A stretch of 64,000 bases of DNA from Stakelama pacifica (GCF_004361835.1 NZ_SNWD01000010.1:1-64000), one strand, 5' to 3'. Shown: positions 35,037 to 43,727, counted from the first letter of the stretch. Notes: generated by a model from the letters alone, not told the origin. Numbers and translations are program-made.

Positions 35037-37892
35037 TCAGTAGGTGATGCGTGCGGTGAGGCTCACCCGGCGATCGTTTAGAACCGACGATTGCGGGCGG
35101 CTTTCGATGCCGTAATAGGTCCGGTTTTCGGTATCCGTGAGGTTGATGCCGTCGACCGTGATCGCGAAATTGGGGTTCACGGTGTAGGTGATCGAGGCAT
35201 CGAGCTGACCACGCGGCGCGTTGAAGATCGGCAGATTGCCCGAACCGTTGCCCCGCGTCGTCACGACATATTTGCTGCGCCAGTTATAGGCGACGCGCGC
35301 CGATATTGCCCCGCGATCATAGATACCGACAAGGTTATAGCTGTATTTCGACAATTGCTCGAGCGGCACGAGGATCGGATTGCCCTCATTATCCTCGGCA
35401 TCCGGGCTGGGTGCCTTGCTGTCGACATAGGTGAAATTGGCCTGCACCCCGAAGCCCGACCAGATACCCGGCAGGAAGTCGAAGAACGTGTTTCCACCGA
35501 CTTCGAAGCCCTTGATCGTGCCGTTATCGCCGTTCACCGGGCGCGACACATTGTAGACATAGCTGTTGTCGCCGAACGTGTAGGTTTCCTGATCGACGAC
35601 ATTGGCGATGAAGCCATCGACCTTTTTGTAAAAGGCTGCGCCATAGACCATGCCGGTGCTGGCGAAATAATATTCAAGGCTGGCATCAAGCTGCTTCGCG
35701 GTCAGCGGCCGCAGACTGGGATTGCCCGAAGACGCCTCCCGGCGCTGGCCGGTCGGATTATATTCGACGATGTTGATGTTCGGGTTAAGCTGCGTGAAGC
35801 TCGGCCGCGAAAGGGCTTCCGAAGCCGCGAGACGCAGCTGCAATTCGCGGGTGAGGTGGAAGGTCAGGTTCAGGCTGGGCAGCGCCTTGGTATAGTCGGA
35901 ATCGACGCTGATCGGCTGATAGACGACGTCGCCATTGCCATAGAGCGGATTGCCCTCATTATCGGTGCCGACCTGCACCTGCGGCGTGCGGACCTGGAAG
36001 CCGCTGGTGTTGACCTTGGTCTTTACGACACGAACGCCCAGATTGCCGTCGAACGGCACCGCGAAATCATCGCTGCCGAAACGGACCAGTCCGTAGGCGG
36101 TATAAGTGTTCTCGCCCTGCGTGTTGCGGTCGCTCGGCACATAGCCGACGCCGTCGAGCAGCGCCTGACGCTGGCTGTCCGCGACATAGGGCGCGAGTGC
36201 TTCGCGCGTCGCATCGTAATCGAGCACGGTGTTGCGGTTGAAGAACACCGCCCCGACCGGAACGTCCTGATATCCGCGATACAGCTCGCCGCGGAACGGG
36301 CGTACCTCCAGCAGCGAGTCGGGCAGCGGCGTGGAAATGCCGTAATAGGCATAGGTGCTGCTATCGGTGATCGCCGAGCGATCCGTATAGCGAAGCCCGC
36401 CCTCCAGCGCGCGCAGGAATCCACCGTGCAGCTGGTATTTCACATCGAAGCGCCCGGCATATTCGGTGCCGACCGAATGCTCGATATGATCGAGATAGCC
36501 GCCGCCGCTGCGATAATTATCGAAATTCGTGGTCGAGCCGTCGCCGTTGGTCGGATCGTCGTCGCCATAAATGAACATGGTGGGGACGCCGTTGCCGACC
36601 GACGTGCGGAACCGTTCGGCGGTCGAGGACAGGATCACGATCGAACGCTGCCCGTCGGTGTTCGCGCGAATGTATTGGAAGTCACCGCTTACCTCCAGAT
36701 CGGAGGTCGGGTTCCACACGCCGTGCAGCGAATAGTCATTGGTGACCGATTTGCGCCGTTCCAGGCTGGTATTCGCGTTGATCGGAACGTTGACGAACGT
36801 GCCTGAACGGAAATTGCCGGCATCGTCGAAGGTGAAGGGCTGCGTATAATCCGGCGTGATGTCCGCATCGCCGGTATAGGCGAAGAAGCTATAGTCGCCA
36901 TATTGGAACTTATAGTCCGAACGGATATATTCGCCGGTGAATTGCAGCGTATCGGTCGGGCGCCACTGCACCGCGACATCGACGCCAAGACGGCGGCGAT
37001 CGCCGAGATACTGGCCGATGCCGGTGCCATGGGCGAGATAGGTTTCCTGTCCCGTGCGGCCCAGCCCGGCGAGCACTGCGGCGTCTTCGGCATCCGATGG
37101 CAAAAGGCGGAAAAACGGCTCGCTTGAAATCTGGTCCTGACGGAATGCGGTCTTCTGAAACGCCACATCGGCAAGAATGCCGATTTCGCCGATCCCGGTG
37201 TCCCAGCGATTGGAAACCAGCAGGTTCGCCTGCGGTTTGCTCTTCCCGTACAGATCGTAATAATTGACGCCAGCGCTCGCCGACAGCTTGAAGCCGTCGA
37301 AATCGAACGGTTTGCGCGTGCGGAGGTTGACGAGGCCGCCAATGCCGCCCTCGATCAGCTCAGCCGACGGATTCTTATAGACATCGATCCCGGCGAGCAG
37401 TTCGGAAGGAACATCCTCAAGGCTGAGCGAGCGTCCGCCATTGGCGGTGAAAACGTCGCGGCCGTTAATCTCGGTACGAACCTGGCTCAGCCCGCGAATG
37501 GCGATCGAGCTGCCCTCGCCATAGCTGCGCTGAATCTGAACGCCGGTAATGCGCTGCAGCGCTTCGGCAACGTTCCGGTCGGGCAGCTTGCCGATATCCT
37601 CGGCAACGACCGAATCGACGATCTGGCCCGCATTGCGCTTGATGCTTTGCGCGGACTGAAGGCTGGCGCGAACGCCGGTGACGACGATATCCGAAACCGG
37701 CTGATCGCTTGTGCCCTGAACCGGCGCTGCGGTGTCGTCGCCGCTGGGGGCTGTGCTGCCGCTATCGGCGGCCTGCGTGCTGTCCTGTGCGAACGCAGCG
37801 TTCGACCAGCCGGTAACGAGCAGCGCGGCGAGCGATGCAGTCGCTGTGAAATATGCGGATGCGCGGCGAGTGCGCGCGGTGGCGTGGGTCAA
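35037..37892 (-). CDS. TonB-dependent outer-membrane receptor (carbohydrate type)
   Basis: The protein has about 951 residues from TTG 37892, chosen because GGGAG lies seven bases upstream and the resulting N-terminus is a good signal peptide (ending AAFAQ); an ATG at 37940 is the alternative. The plug domain (about 65-185) contains the TonB box-like 'DIVVTGVRASLQSAQSIK' and 'GKLPDRNVAEALQRITGVQI', the hallmark of the Xanthomonas/Caulobacter TonB sugar-receptor group. The 22-strand barrel follows, ending in the aromatic 'SLTARITY'. It would import oligosaccharides, here probably xyloglucan fragments, into the periplasm where GH29, GH35, GH31 and the SGNH esterases act. It is monocistronic with its own terminator. 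Confidence 0.92.
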   Translation of the reverse strand: MTHATARTRRASAYFTATASLAALLVTGWSNAAFAQDSTQAADSGSTAPSGDDTAAPVQGTSDQPVSDIVVTGVRASLQSAQSIKRNAGQIVDSVVAEDIGKLPDRNVAEALQRITGVQIQRSYGEGSSIAIRGLSQVRTEINGRDVFTANGGRSLSLEDVPSELLAGIDVYKNPSAELIEGGIGGLVNLRTRKPFDFDGFKLSASAGVNYYDLYGKSKPQANLLVSNRWDTGIGEIGILADVAFQKTAFRQDQISSEPFFRLLPSDAEDAAVLAGLGRTGQETYLAHGTGIGQYLGDRRRLGVDVAVQWRPTDTLQFTGEYIRSDYKFQYGDYSFFAYTGDADITPDYTQPFTFDDAGNFRSGTFVNVPINANTSLERRKSVTNDYSLHGVWNPTSDLEVSGDFQYIRANTDGQRSIVILSSTAERFRTSVGNGVPTMFIYGDDDPTNGDGSTTNFDNYRSGGGYLDHIEHSVGTEYAGRFDVKYQLHGGFLRALEGGLRYTDRSAITDSSTYAYYGISTPLPDSLLEVRPFRGELYRGYQDVPVGAVFFNRNTVLDYDATREALAPYVADSQRQALLDGVGYVPSDRNTQGENTYTAYGLVRFGSDDFAVPFDGNLGVRVVKTKVNTSGFQVRTPQVQVGTDNEGNPLYGNGDVVYQPISVDSDYTKALPSLNLTFHLTRELQLRLAASEALSRPSFTQLNPNINIVEYNPTGQRREASSGNPSLRPLTAKQLDASLEYYFASTGMVYGAAFYKKVDGFIANVVDQETYTFGDNSYVYNVSRPVNGDNGTIKGFEVGGNTFFDFLPGIWSGFGVQANFTYVDSKAPSPDAEDNEGNPILVPLEQLSKYSYNLVGIYDRGAISARVAYNWRSKYVVTTRGNGSGNLPIFNAPRGQLDASITYTVNPNFAITVDGINLTDTENRTYYGIESRPQSSVLNDRRVSLTARITY

Positions 37893-38000
37893 TTTCTCTC
37901 TCCCTGTGGTGCGTGCAGATCCTTCGGGACGGTGCTGCATCGTCTCATTGTCAATCGGCGCAATCGCCCCGATCGAACCGCTCTTAGATTATTTATCAGC

Positions 38001-38010
38001 TAATTCATAT
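38001..38010 (-). promoter_or_regulatory. Possible third operator motif between the TonB receptor and second SGNH genes
   Basis: ATATGAATTA on the minus strand, one mismatch from the ATATGATTTA core seen at 29120-29130 and 30011-30021. It is in the divergent promoter region, about 110 bases before each gene start. A weaker ATATGAT (41358-41364) is seen upstream of the FucP gene. Confidence 0.3.
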
Positions 38011-38116
38011 CTGAAAATTGCGCTCACCAGCGGTGAATGGTAACGCAACCGAAACGCGATGATTTTGCCCGAAAATTCGACCAAATCGCGAGAGTGTCTG
38101 GAGAAAAGAGAGGATC

Positions 38117-38947
38117 ATGATCCCGAATCGGGGCACAGCTATCATCGGTGCGATAGCGCTAGCATCGCTATTCCACGCCCCCTTCGCGGATGCTGTTGCG
38201 GCCGATCGCGCCGCCGAGCAGGTCTTCCGGAACTCACCACCGCGCCGCGAGGTGAAGGAAAGGGACTGGGGGCCCTGGCTTGGGCCATTTCGTGAGAAGC
38301 TGGTGCCCAGCCTGATGCAGGATTTCGGCGAACGTTACCTCTATGCCCCCGCCAACGCTGCGCTCGAACCGCCGCGTTCCGGTGAGAAGCGCGTCGTCTT
38401 TCTGGGCGATTCGATCACCGACCGCTGGGACCTGAAGCGCAGCTTTCCCGACAAATCCTATATCAACCGTGGGATCGGCAGTCAGGTCACGGCGCAGATG
38501 GTGCTACGTTTTCAGCAGGATGTCGTTGCCCTGCATCCCAGGGTCGTCGTGATCCTCGCCGGGGTGAACGATGTGCAGGGATTTTTGCAGCGCGAAACCG
38601 TGGAGACCATTGAGCAGAATTATACCGCGATGGCGGATATGGCCGACCGGCATGGCATTGCGGTGGTGTTCGGGTCGCTGCTTCCGGTCAATAATTATAC
38701 CGAGCAGGCAAAGGATGTGCTGAGCGAACGCGATCCCGCCGAACTGCGCGCGCTCAACGACTGGCTGAAGGGCTTTTGCGCCGGGCGCGGCTATGCTTAT
38801 GCCGATTATTATTCGGCGCTGGTCGATGATAAGGGACTGATGAAGCGCGATCTGACGATCGACGGGATTCACCCGCTTCGCGCGGGCTATGCGATCATGG
38901 CACCGATTGCCGAAGCTGCTATCGGGCAGGCGCTCGACGCGCGATAA
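38117..38947 (+). CDS. Exported SGNH/GDSL hydrolase, second copy, probable acetyl esterase
   Basis: The 276-residue protein has a Sec signal (about residues 1-29). SGNH blocks: 'FLGDSITDRW' (Ser), 'NRGIGSQVTAQM' (Gly), 'AGVNDVQGF' (Asn) and 'TIDGIHPLRAGY' (Asp/His). It resembles the SGNH protein at 28179-29006 in layout and block spacing but the sequences differ a great deal, so each may act on a different acetyl ester. It is followed after 27 bases by the FAH-family hydrolase gene and starts divergently from the TonB-receptor gene. AGAGAGGATC precedes the ATG. Confidence 0.87.
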   Translation: MIPNRGTAIIGAIALASLFHAPFADAVAADRAAEQVFRNSPPRREVKERDWGPWLGPFREKLVPSLMQDFGERYLYAPANAALEPPRSGEKRVVFLGDSITDRWDLKRSFPDKSYINRGIGSQVTAQMVLRFQQDVVALHPRVVVILAGVNDVQGFLQRETVETIEQNYTAMADMADRHGIAVVFGSLLPVNNYTEQAKDVLSERDPAELRALNDWLKGFCAGRGYAYADYYSALVDDKGLMKRDLTIDGIHPLRAGYAIMAPIAEAAIGQALDAR

Positions 38948-38974
38948 GACAGTGTCACGAAAGGAACGTCTCGA

Positions 38975-39826
38975 ATGAAATTATGCCGCTATGGCGCCGT
39001 GGGTGCTGAAAAGCCCGGACTGATCGATGCGACAGGCGCGATACGCGATCTCTCCGGAGCGATCGGCGACCTTACCGCAGATTCGCTTTCGCCGGACGGG
39101 CTGAAGAAGCTGGCGGCGATCGATCCGGCGACGCTGCCGCTGGTCGAAGGCGATCCGCGTTACGGCGTGCCGTTTACCGGCACGCGGCAGTTTATCGCCA
39201 TCGGCCTCAACTATGCCGATCATGCGGCGGAATCGAACCTGCCGATCCCCGAAGAACCCGTGATGTTTACCAAGGCGGTATCGTGCCTGACCGGCCCGAA
39301 CGATCCGGTCACCATTCCGCGCGGATCGGTAAAGACCGACTGGGAGGTCGAACTGGGCGTCGTGATCGGCAGCCGGGCAAGCTATGTCGAGGAAGCCGAC
39401 GCGCTTTCGCATGTGGCGGGTTATTGCGTCATCAACGACGTGTCGGAACGCGATTATCAGCTGTCGCGCGGCGGCACCTGGGACAAGGGGAAGGGATGCC
39501 CGACCTTCGGACCGGTCGGTCCCTGGCTGGTGACGGCGGACGAGGTTGGTGATCCGCAGAATCTGGGCATGTGGCTGGAAGTGAATGGCGAGCGGGTACA
39601 GGACGGTAACACCCGCACGATGATCTTTTCGGTAGCGAAGATCGTCAGCTATCTCAGCGAATTCATGGTGCTGGAACCCGGCGACATCATCACCACCGGT
39701 ACGCCTCCCGGTGTCGGCATGGGGCAGAAGCCCGAACCGCGCTATCTGAAGGCTGGCGACAAGGTGCGCCTCGGCATCGAGAAGCTGGGCGAACAGGGGC
39801 AGAGCTTCGTCGGCTGGAGCCGCTGA
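38975..39826 (+). CDS. FAH-family hydrolase, probable 2,4-diketo-3-deoxy-L-fuconate hydrolase
   Basis: The 283-residue cytosolic enzyme belongs to the fumarylacetoacetate hydrolase superfamily. Features: 'FIAIGLNYADHAAE' (about 73-86), the metal-ligand acidic stretch 'KTDWEVELGVVIG' (Glu, Glu), 'INDVSERDYQ' (Asp), and 'GDIITTGTPPGVGMG'. In the non-phosphorylating L-fucose route this family splits 2,4-diketo-3-deoxy-L-fuconate into pyruvate and L-lactate. The presence of the SDR of the preceding step, FucP and a mutarotase next door supports this. It follows the SGNH gene closely and may be co-transcribed with it. Its product would be the last enzyme of the pathway. Confidence 0.85.
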   Translation: MKLCRYGAVGAEKPGLIDATGAIRDLSGAIGDLTADSLSPDGLKKLAAIDPATLPLVEGDPRYGVPFTGTRQFIAIGLNYADHAAESNLPIPEEPVMFTKAVSCLTGPNDPVTIPRGSVKTDWEVELGVVIGSRASYVEEADALSHVAGYCVINDVSERDYQLSRGGTWDKGKGCPTFGPVGPWLVTADEVGDPQNLGMWLEVNGERVQDGNTRTMIFSVAKIVSYLSEFMVLEPGDIITTGTPPGVGMGQKPEPRYLKAGDKVRLGIEKLGEQGQSFVGWSR

Positions 39827-39836
39827 GCAGGCAGCA

Positions 39837-39861
39837 GGTGCCGGGCAGCAAGTCCGGCACC
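39837..39861. terminator. Hairpin between convergent FAH and fucP genes
   Basis: GGTGCCGG (39837-39844) pairs perfectly with CCGGCACC (39854-39861) over a 9-base loop. There is no T-run, so terminator function is uncertain; it sits 10 bases after the FAH stop. Confidence 0.4.
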
Positions 39862-39982
39862 CCTGTCGTTATCGGTTGTTGCAATAAGCGATCCGGCGAC
39901 ACGCACGCCGCTTCTGGATTGTCGCGCCCCTTCGGGGCTCGCAATGACGATCGAGGCATGGTCCGGATCAATCCGGGTGGTG

Positions 39983-41311
39983 TTAGTGGATGGTCGGAAC
40001 CGGGGCGGAGCCGGCCGCATCGATCCCCGCTTTATGCGCCCGCATCGCATAGATCGCCACGATCGCGAAGCACGCGCCCGGCATCAGCATCACCGGCTGG
40101 AGCGCGCCCTCCCATTGGGAGATGAGCCCCATCAGCGGCGGGAACACCGCCCCGCCGATAATCGCCATGACGATCAGCGGTGCACCGAGCATCGCCCGCT
40201 CTCCGAGCCCTTTCAGTCCCAGCGAGAAGATGGTCGGGAACATGATCGACATGAAGAAGCTGCTGAGCGTCAGCGCACCCACCGCGATCCATCCTCCGGT
40301 CAACGCAGCGATCACTGCCAGGGCGATCCCCGCGAGCGCGAAGATCAGCAACAGCCGGGTCGCCGCGATTTTATGCATCAGCGCGGCGCCGATGAACCGG
40401 CCCGCCATGAACAAAGCGAGGCTGAACGACAGCAGAAAAGCAGCAGTGCGTTCGGGAGTCGTCGGTGTCACTTCCTTCACGAAATCGATGAAGAAGCTCC
40501 ACACGCCCACCTGCGCGCCGATATAGAAGAATTGCGCGATTACCGCGCCGAGCAGCTCTGGTTCGCGCAGCACCGAGAACAGCGATTCCCGCTTCGCCCC
40601 CGTTGCTGCGGGCGGATCGATCCGGGGCAGGCGAACCATCGCGACGGCGATGGCGATCAGCACCACGACTGCGGCGAGTACCAGATACGGCCCCTGCACC
40701 ATCTGCGCCTCCGCCGCGCGATAGGCGGTCTGCTGCGCGGCGGCCATCGCGGCGATATCCGCCTTGCTATGTTCGATGCCCGAAAAGATGAAGATACCGC
40801 CGATGATGGGTGCGAGAAAGCCGCCAAAGCCGTTGAACGCCTGCGCCAGATTGAGCCGCTGTTCGGCGCGCGAGGGATTGCCGAAGGCGACGATATAGGG
40901 ATTGGCCGCCGTCTCCAGAAACGCAGCGCCCGCCGCCAGCACGAACAGTGCGCCCAGAAACGCCGCGTACACGCGAATCTCCGCCGCCGGATAGAAAAGC
41001 AGCGCGCCGACTGCATAAAGCCCCAGCCCCGTCAATATTCCGGCGCGATAGCCGAAACGCCGCATCACCATGCCTGCGGGCAACGCCATGGTGAAATAGC
41101 CGATATAGAAAATGAACTGGATCAGCCCCGCCTCAGCGCGGTTGAGGTCGAGCGCCTTTTGAAACTGGCGGATGAGGATGTCGTTGAAATTATTGGCGAT
41201 CGCCCAGAGGAAGAACAGGCTGACGACCAATGCGAACCCCGCCTTATATCCCGGCGTGATGAACGCGCCATGCGCCGGGGCGGATGGGGCCGGCTCCTCA
41301 TAGGGTGTCAT
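39983..41311 (-). CDS. fucP: FucP-type L-fucose:H+ symporter (MFS)
   Basis: The 442-residue protein has 12 membrane helices of the FHS sugar-transporter family. It has the family's 'FFLWAIANNFNDILIRQFQKAL' start (about 33-54; Asn/Asp positions match FucP), 'FIFYIGYFTMALPAG', 'FLETAANPYI' and 'LNLAQAFNGFG', and a second-half 'FFMSIMFPTIFSLGLKGL'. It would import L-fucose (possibly also other 6-deoxy or plain hexoses) released in the periplasm by the GH29 enzyme. It belongs to the minus-strand group after the mutarotase (67-base gap), and converges with the FAH gene. Confidence 0.92.
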   Translation of the reverse strand: MTPYEEPAPSAPAHGAFITPGYKAGFALVVSLFFLWAIANNFNDILIRQFQKALDLNRAEAGLIQFIFYIGYFTMALPAGMVMRRFGYRAGILTGLGLYAVGALLFYPAAEIRVYAAFLGALFVLAAGAAFLETAANPYIVAFGNPSRAEQRLNLAQAFNGFGGFLAPIIGGIFIFSGIEHSKADIAAMAAAQQTAYRAAEAQMVQGPYLVLAAVVVLIAIAVAMVRLPRIDPPAATGAKRESLFSVLREPELLGAVIAQFFYIGAQVGVWSFFIDFVKEVTPTTPERTAAFLLSFSLALFMAGRFIGAALMHKIAATRLLLIFALAGIALAVIAALTGGWIAVGALTLSSFFMSIMFPTIFSLGLKGLGERAMLGAPLIVMAIIGGAVFPPLMGLISQWEGALQPVMLMPGACFAIVAIYAMRAHKAGIDAAGSAPVPTIH

Positions 41312-41378
41312 TCGGTCAACTCTCCTGATGTCGGACGCCGCATATTTGCGTGCGAAGATATGATATGGCTTGCCTTTG

Positions 41379-41732
41379 TCAGGATCCGGGATGATCGATC
41401 AGGTGAAAGATGCGCTCCATTTCGGTCCATGCGATCCGGGGCGCGCCGGGCAGCGCGCGCTGAAACTGCTGCATCCGCTTCTCCCACGCAATCACATGCG
41501 GATTTTCTTCGTCCGCTTTCGCCTTGGCCGCGGCGTCGAAATCTTCGGTCACGTCCATGACCATAACCATGCGGTCGGCGAGCCGGAAAATCTCCATATT
41601 CTCGATCCCCGCGTCGCGGATCGAGGCAAGTATTTCGGGCGGCGTATTGCCGACCTGGTGCCAGCGTTCGTACTCGGCGATCAGATCGGCATCATCGACC
41701 AGATCGAGCGCAAGACAAATTCTCCGGGTCAT
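41379..41732 (-). CDS. L-rhamnose/L-fucose mutarotase family protein (RhaM-like)
   Basis: The 117-residue dimeric alpha/beta barrel protein speeds up interconversion of the alpha and beta forms of 6-deoxy sugars. It shows 'ICLALDLVDDADLIAEYERWH' at the start, 'IRDAGIENMEIFRLADRM', and the end 'WTEMERIFHLI', all typical of the YiiL/RhaM fold. The start at ATG 41732 gives an ATGA overlap with the SDR stop. In this setting it would make the L-fucose anomer used by the aldo/keto reductase. Confidence 0.88.
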   Translation of the reverse strand: MTRRICLALDLVDDADLIAEYERWHQVGNTPPEILASIRDAGIENMEIFRLADRMVMVMDVTEDFDAAAKAKADEENPHVIAWEKRMQQFQRALPGAPRIAWTEMERIFHLIDHPGS

Positions 41733-42463
41733 GTGTTCGCCCATCCGCCATCGATCACATTGGCGGTGCCGGTCGTATAGGCCGACAGGTCGCTCGCCAG
41801 ATACAGCGCCAGTTCGGCGATTTCCCCGGCGCGGCCGAGCCGGCCCATCGGCTGGCGCGCGACGAAATCGGCGCGGGCCTTTTCGGGGTCGCCGGTCGCT
41901 GCCATGCGTTCGTCGAGCGAGGGCGACTGCACCGTGCCGGGGCAGATCGCGTTGCAGCGCACGCCGTGCTGGACGAAATCCGCGGCCACTGCCTTGGTCA
42001 GCCCGATCACCGCCGCTTTGGACGCGCCATAGACGAAGCGGTTGGGCACCGCGATCACCGAACTTGCGACCGACGACATGTTGACGATCGACCCGCCGCC
42101 CTTCGCGATCATGCCGGGGAGAAACGCCCGGATCATGCGATAGGCGGATTTGACGTTGAGATCGAACGAGAAGTCATACGCATCCTCGTCGCAATCGAGG
42201 ATCGTTCCGGCATGGACGAACCCGGCACAGTTGAACAGAATATCGACCGCGCCGATCTTTTCCGCCAGCGCAGCGATCGCCGCTCCGTCCATCAGGTCGA
42301 GCTGGTGCGTTTCGCATCCCTGCATCGCCGAAAGCGCATCGCCGTTGATATCGACGGCATGGACCTGCGCCCCCTCGCGCACGAACAATTCGGCGCTGGC
42401 ACGGCCGATACCCTGTGCCGCGGCGGTGATGATCGCTGTTTTGCCCTGAAGGCGGCCTGCCAT
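41729..42463 (-). CDS. SDR-family dehydrogenase, probable 2-keto-3-deoxy-L-fuconate dehydrogenase
   Basis: The 244-residue enzyme has the Rossmann motif 'ITAAAQGIGRASA' (about 12-24), Asp at the NAD-selecting position ('HAVDIN'), the 'NCAG' loop, and the catalytic Ser/Tyr/Lys ('NMSSVAS' and 'YGASKAA'). The C-terminus 'TGTANVIDGGW' is the usual SDR ending. Enzymes like it from Xanthomonas oxidise 2-keto-3-deoxy-L-fuconate to the 2,4-diketo acid that the FAH-family hydrolase then splits. It overlaps the mutarotase gene (ATGA) and follows the AKR gene after 13 bases. Confidence 0.88.
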   Translation of the reverse strand: MAGRLQGKTAIITAAAQGIGRASAELFVREGAQVHAVDINGDALSAMQGCETHQLDLMDGAAIAALAEKIGAVDILFNCAGFVHAGTILDCDEDAYDFSFDLNVKSAYRMIRAFLPGMIAKGGGSIVNMSSVASSVIAVPNRFVYGASKAAVIGLTKAVAADFVQHGVRCNAICPGTVQSPSLDERMAATGDPEKARADFVARQPMGRLGRAGEIAELALYLASDLSAYTTGTANVIDGGWANT

Positions 42464-42476
42464 CGAAATATTCCTC

Positions 42477-43541
42477 TTAATTGTTTTGGGGGAGCGGCGC
42501 GTCGGTCCGGATCAGCTGCCTGTCGGCCAGCTCGCGCCAGAAATCGGGGGGGATGGGAACAGCGAGCAGATCGGTCGCCGAACAAATCTGACCGGGCGTG
42601 CGCGTGCCGGGAATGACGCTCGCGATCTGCGCATGGGCGAGCGGGAATTGCAGCGCGGCGGCGGGGAGAGGAACGCCATGCGCTTCGCACACCGCCTCGA
42701 TCGCCGCGACGCGCGCCACGATGTCCGGCGGTGCGGGGGCATAGTTATAATGGAGGTCGCCGCCCTTCGCGCCGGTTGCGAGAATGCCCGAATTGAACGG
42801 TCCGCCCAGCACGATGCACACATTGCGTGCCGCACATAGCGGCAGGAAACCGTCCAGCGCGTCCTGTTCCAGCAGCGTATAGCGCCCGGCAAGCAGGATC
42901 AGGTCGAGATCGGCATGGCCGAGCACAGTTTCGCATATCGCGGTTTCGTTGACGCCAAGCCCGATCGCATCGACCGCGCCCGAATCGCGCAGCTCGCGCA
43001 TCGCGCGATAGCCGCCGTCGAGAAATTCGGCGAGCCGTTCGGCATGGTCCTCGCCATGCGTCATTTCGCCCAGATCATGCGCGTAGAGAATATCGATCCG
43101 CTCGCGCCGCAGCCGCTCCCGGCTCGCTTCCCAGGAGCGCATCACGCCATCATAGCTGTAATCGAAGCAGCTCTCGACCGGTTCGGGCGAGACAAAGCCC
43201 TGACGCGGCCGGGACAGATCGGCATCGGGCACGGGCGCGAGCAGGCGCCCGACCTTTGTCGATACAATCGCCTGCTGTCCGGGGTCGATCCGCGCCAGTG
43301 TCTCGCCCAGTCGCTTTTCGCTCAGGCCGAAGCCATAATGCGGCGCGGTGTCGAAATAGCGCAGACCGTGCTGCCACGCCGCCTCGACCGTGGCGGTTGC
43401 TTCGTCATCCGGCATTGCCTGATACAGATTGCCGATCGGCGCCGATCCGAAACCCAGCGGACCGAGCATAGCGGGGGAGAGGGTGCGGCGATCCTCGGCT
43501 TCCATCGTGCAGGTCATGCGCCGCGCGGCGCCCATCGACAA
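42477..43541 (-). CDS. Aldo/keto reductase, probable L-fucose 1-dehydrogenase
   Basis: The protein has about 340-354 residues, an AKR (TIM-barrel) enzyme. It has 'LGFGSAPIGNLY', catalytic Asp/Tyr in 'RYFDTAPHYGFGLSE' (about 61-75), Lys in 'STKVGRLL', and His in 'ILYAHDLG'. It resembles D-threo-aldose 1-dehydrogenases, which oxidise L-fucose to L-fucono-lactone. It is the first gene of the minus-strand operon with SDR, mutarotase and (after a gap) FucP. The start is uncertain: TTG 43541 is the far limit, and ATGs at 43535, 43517 and 43505 are all possible; none has a clear ribosome binding site. Confidence 0.85.
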   Translation of the reverse strand: MSMGAARRMTCTMEAEDRRTLSPAMLGPLGFGSAPIGNLYQAMPDDEATATVEAAWQHGLRYFDTAPHYGFGLSEKRLGETLARIDPGQQAIVSTKVGRLLAPVPDADLSRPRQGFVSPEPVESCFDYSYDGVMRSWEASRERLRRERIDILYAHDLGEMTHGEDHAERLAEFLDGGYRAMRELRDSGAVDAIGLGVNETAICETVLGHADLDLILLAGRYTLLEQDALDGFLPLCAARNVCIVLGGPFNSGILATGAKGGDLHYNYAPAPPDIVARVAAIEAVCEAHGVPLPAAALQFPLAHAQIASVIPGTRTPGQICSATDLLAVPIPPDFWRELADRQLIRTDAPLPQNN

Positions 43542-43690
43542 GCGGCGTGGCGGTTATGGCCCATCATGCGCGGAACAAGGATCACCGTCTCTCCTGCAAT
43601 GCTGCGCGGTCATTGCCTGACCGTCGGTCGCTGCTTTATTTGCATATGGGGTCCGTGTTCACCAGTGGGTATTTGATTTTTATATGACAA

Positions 43691-43727
43691 AGCCCCGCCA
43701 CCCCATGATCGGTCGGGGGGCGGGGCT
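43691..43727 (-). terminator. Hairpin terminator after the glycine-betaine methyltransferase genes
   Basis: AGCCCCGCC (43691-43699) pairs perfectly with GGCGGGGCT (43719-43727). Read on the minus strand it follows the methyltransferase stop (43757) by about 30 bases, with only a weak T stretch (TTGTCATAT). Confidence 0.6.
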
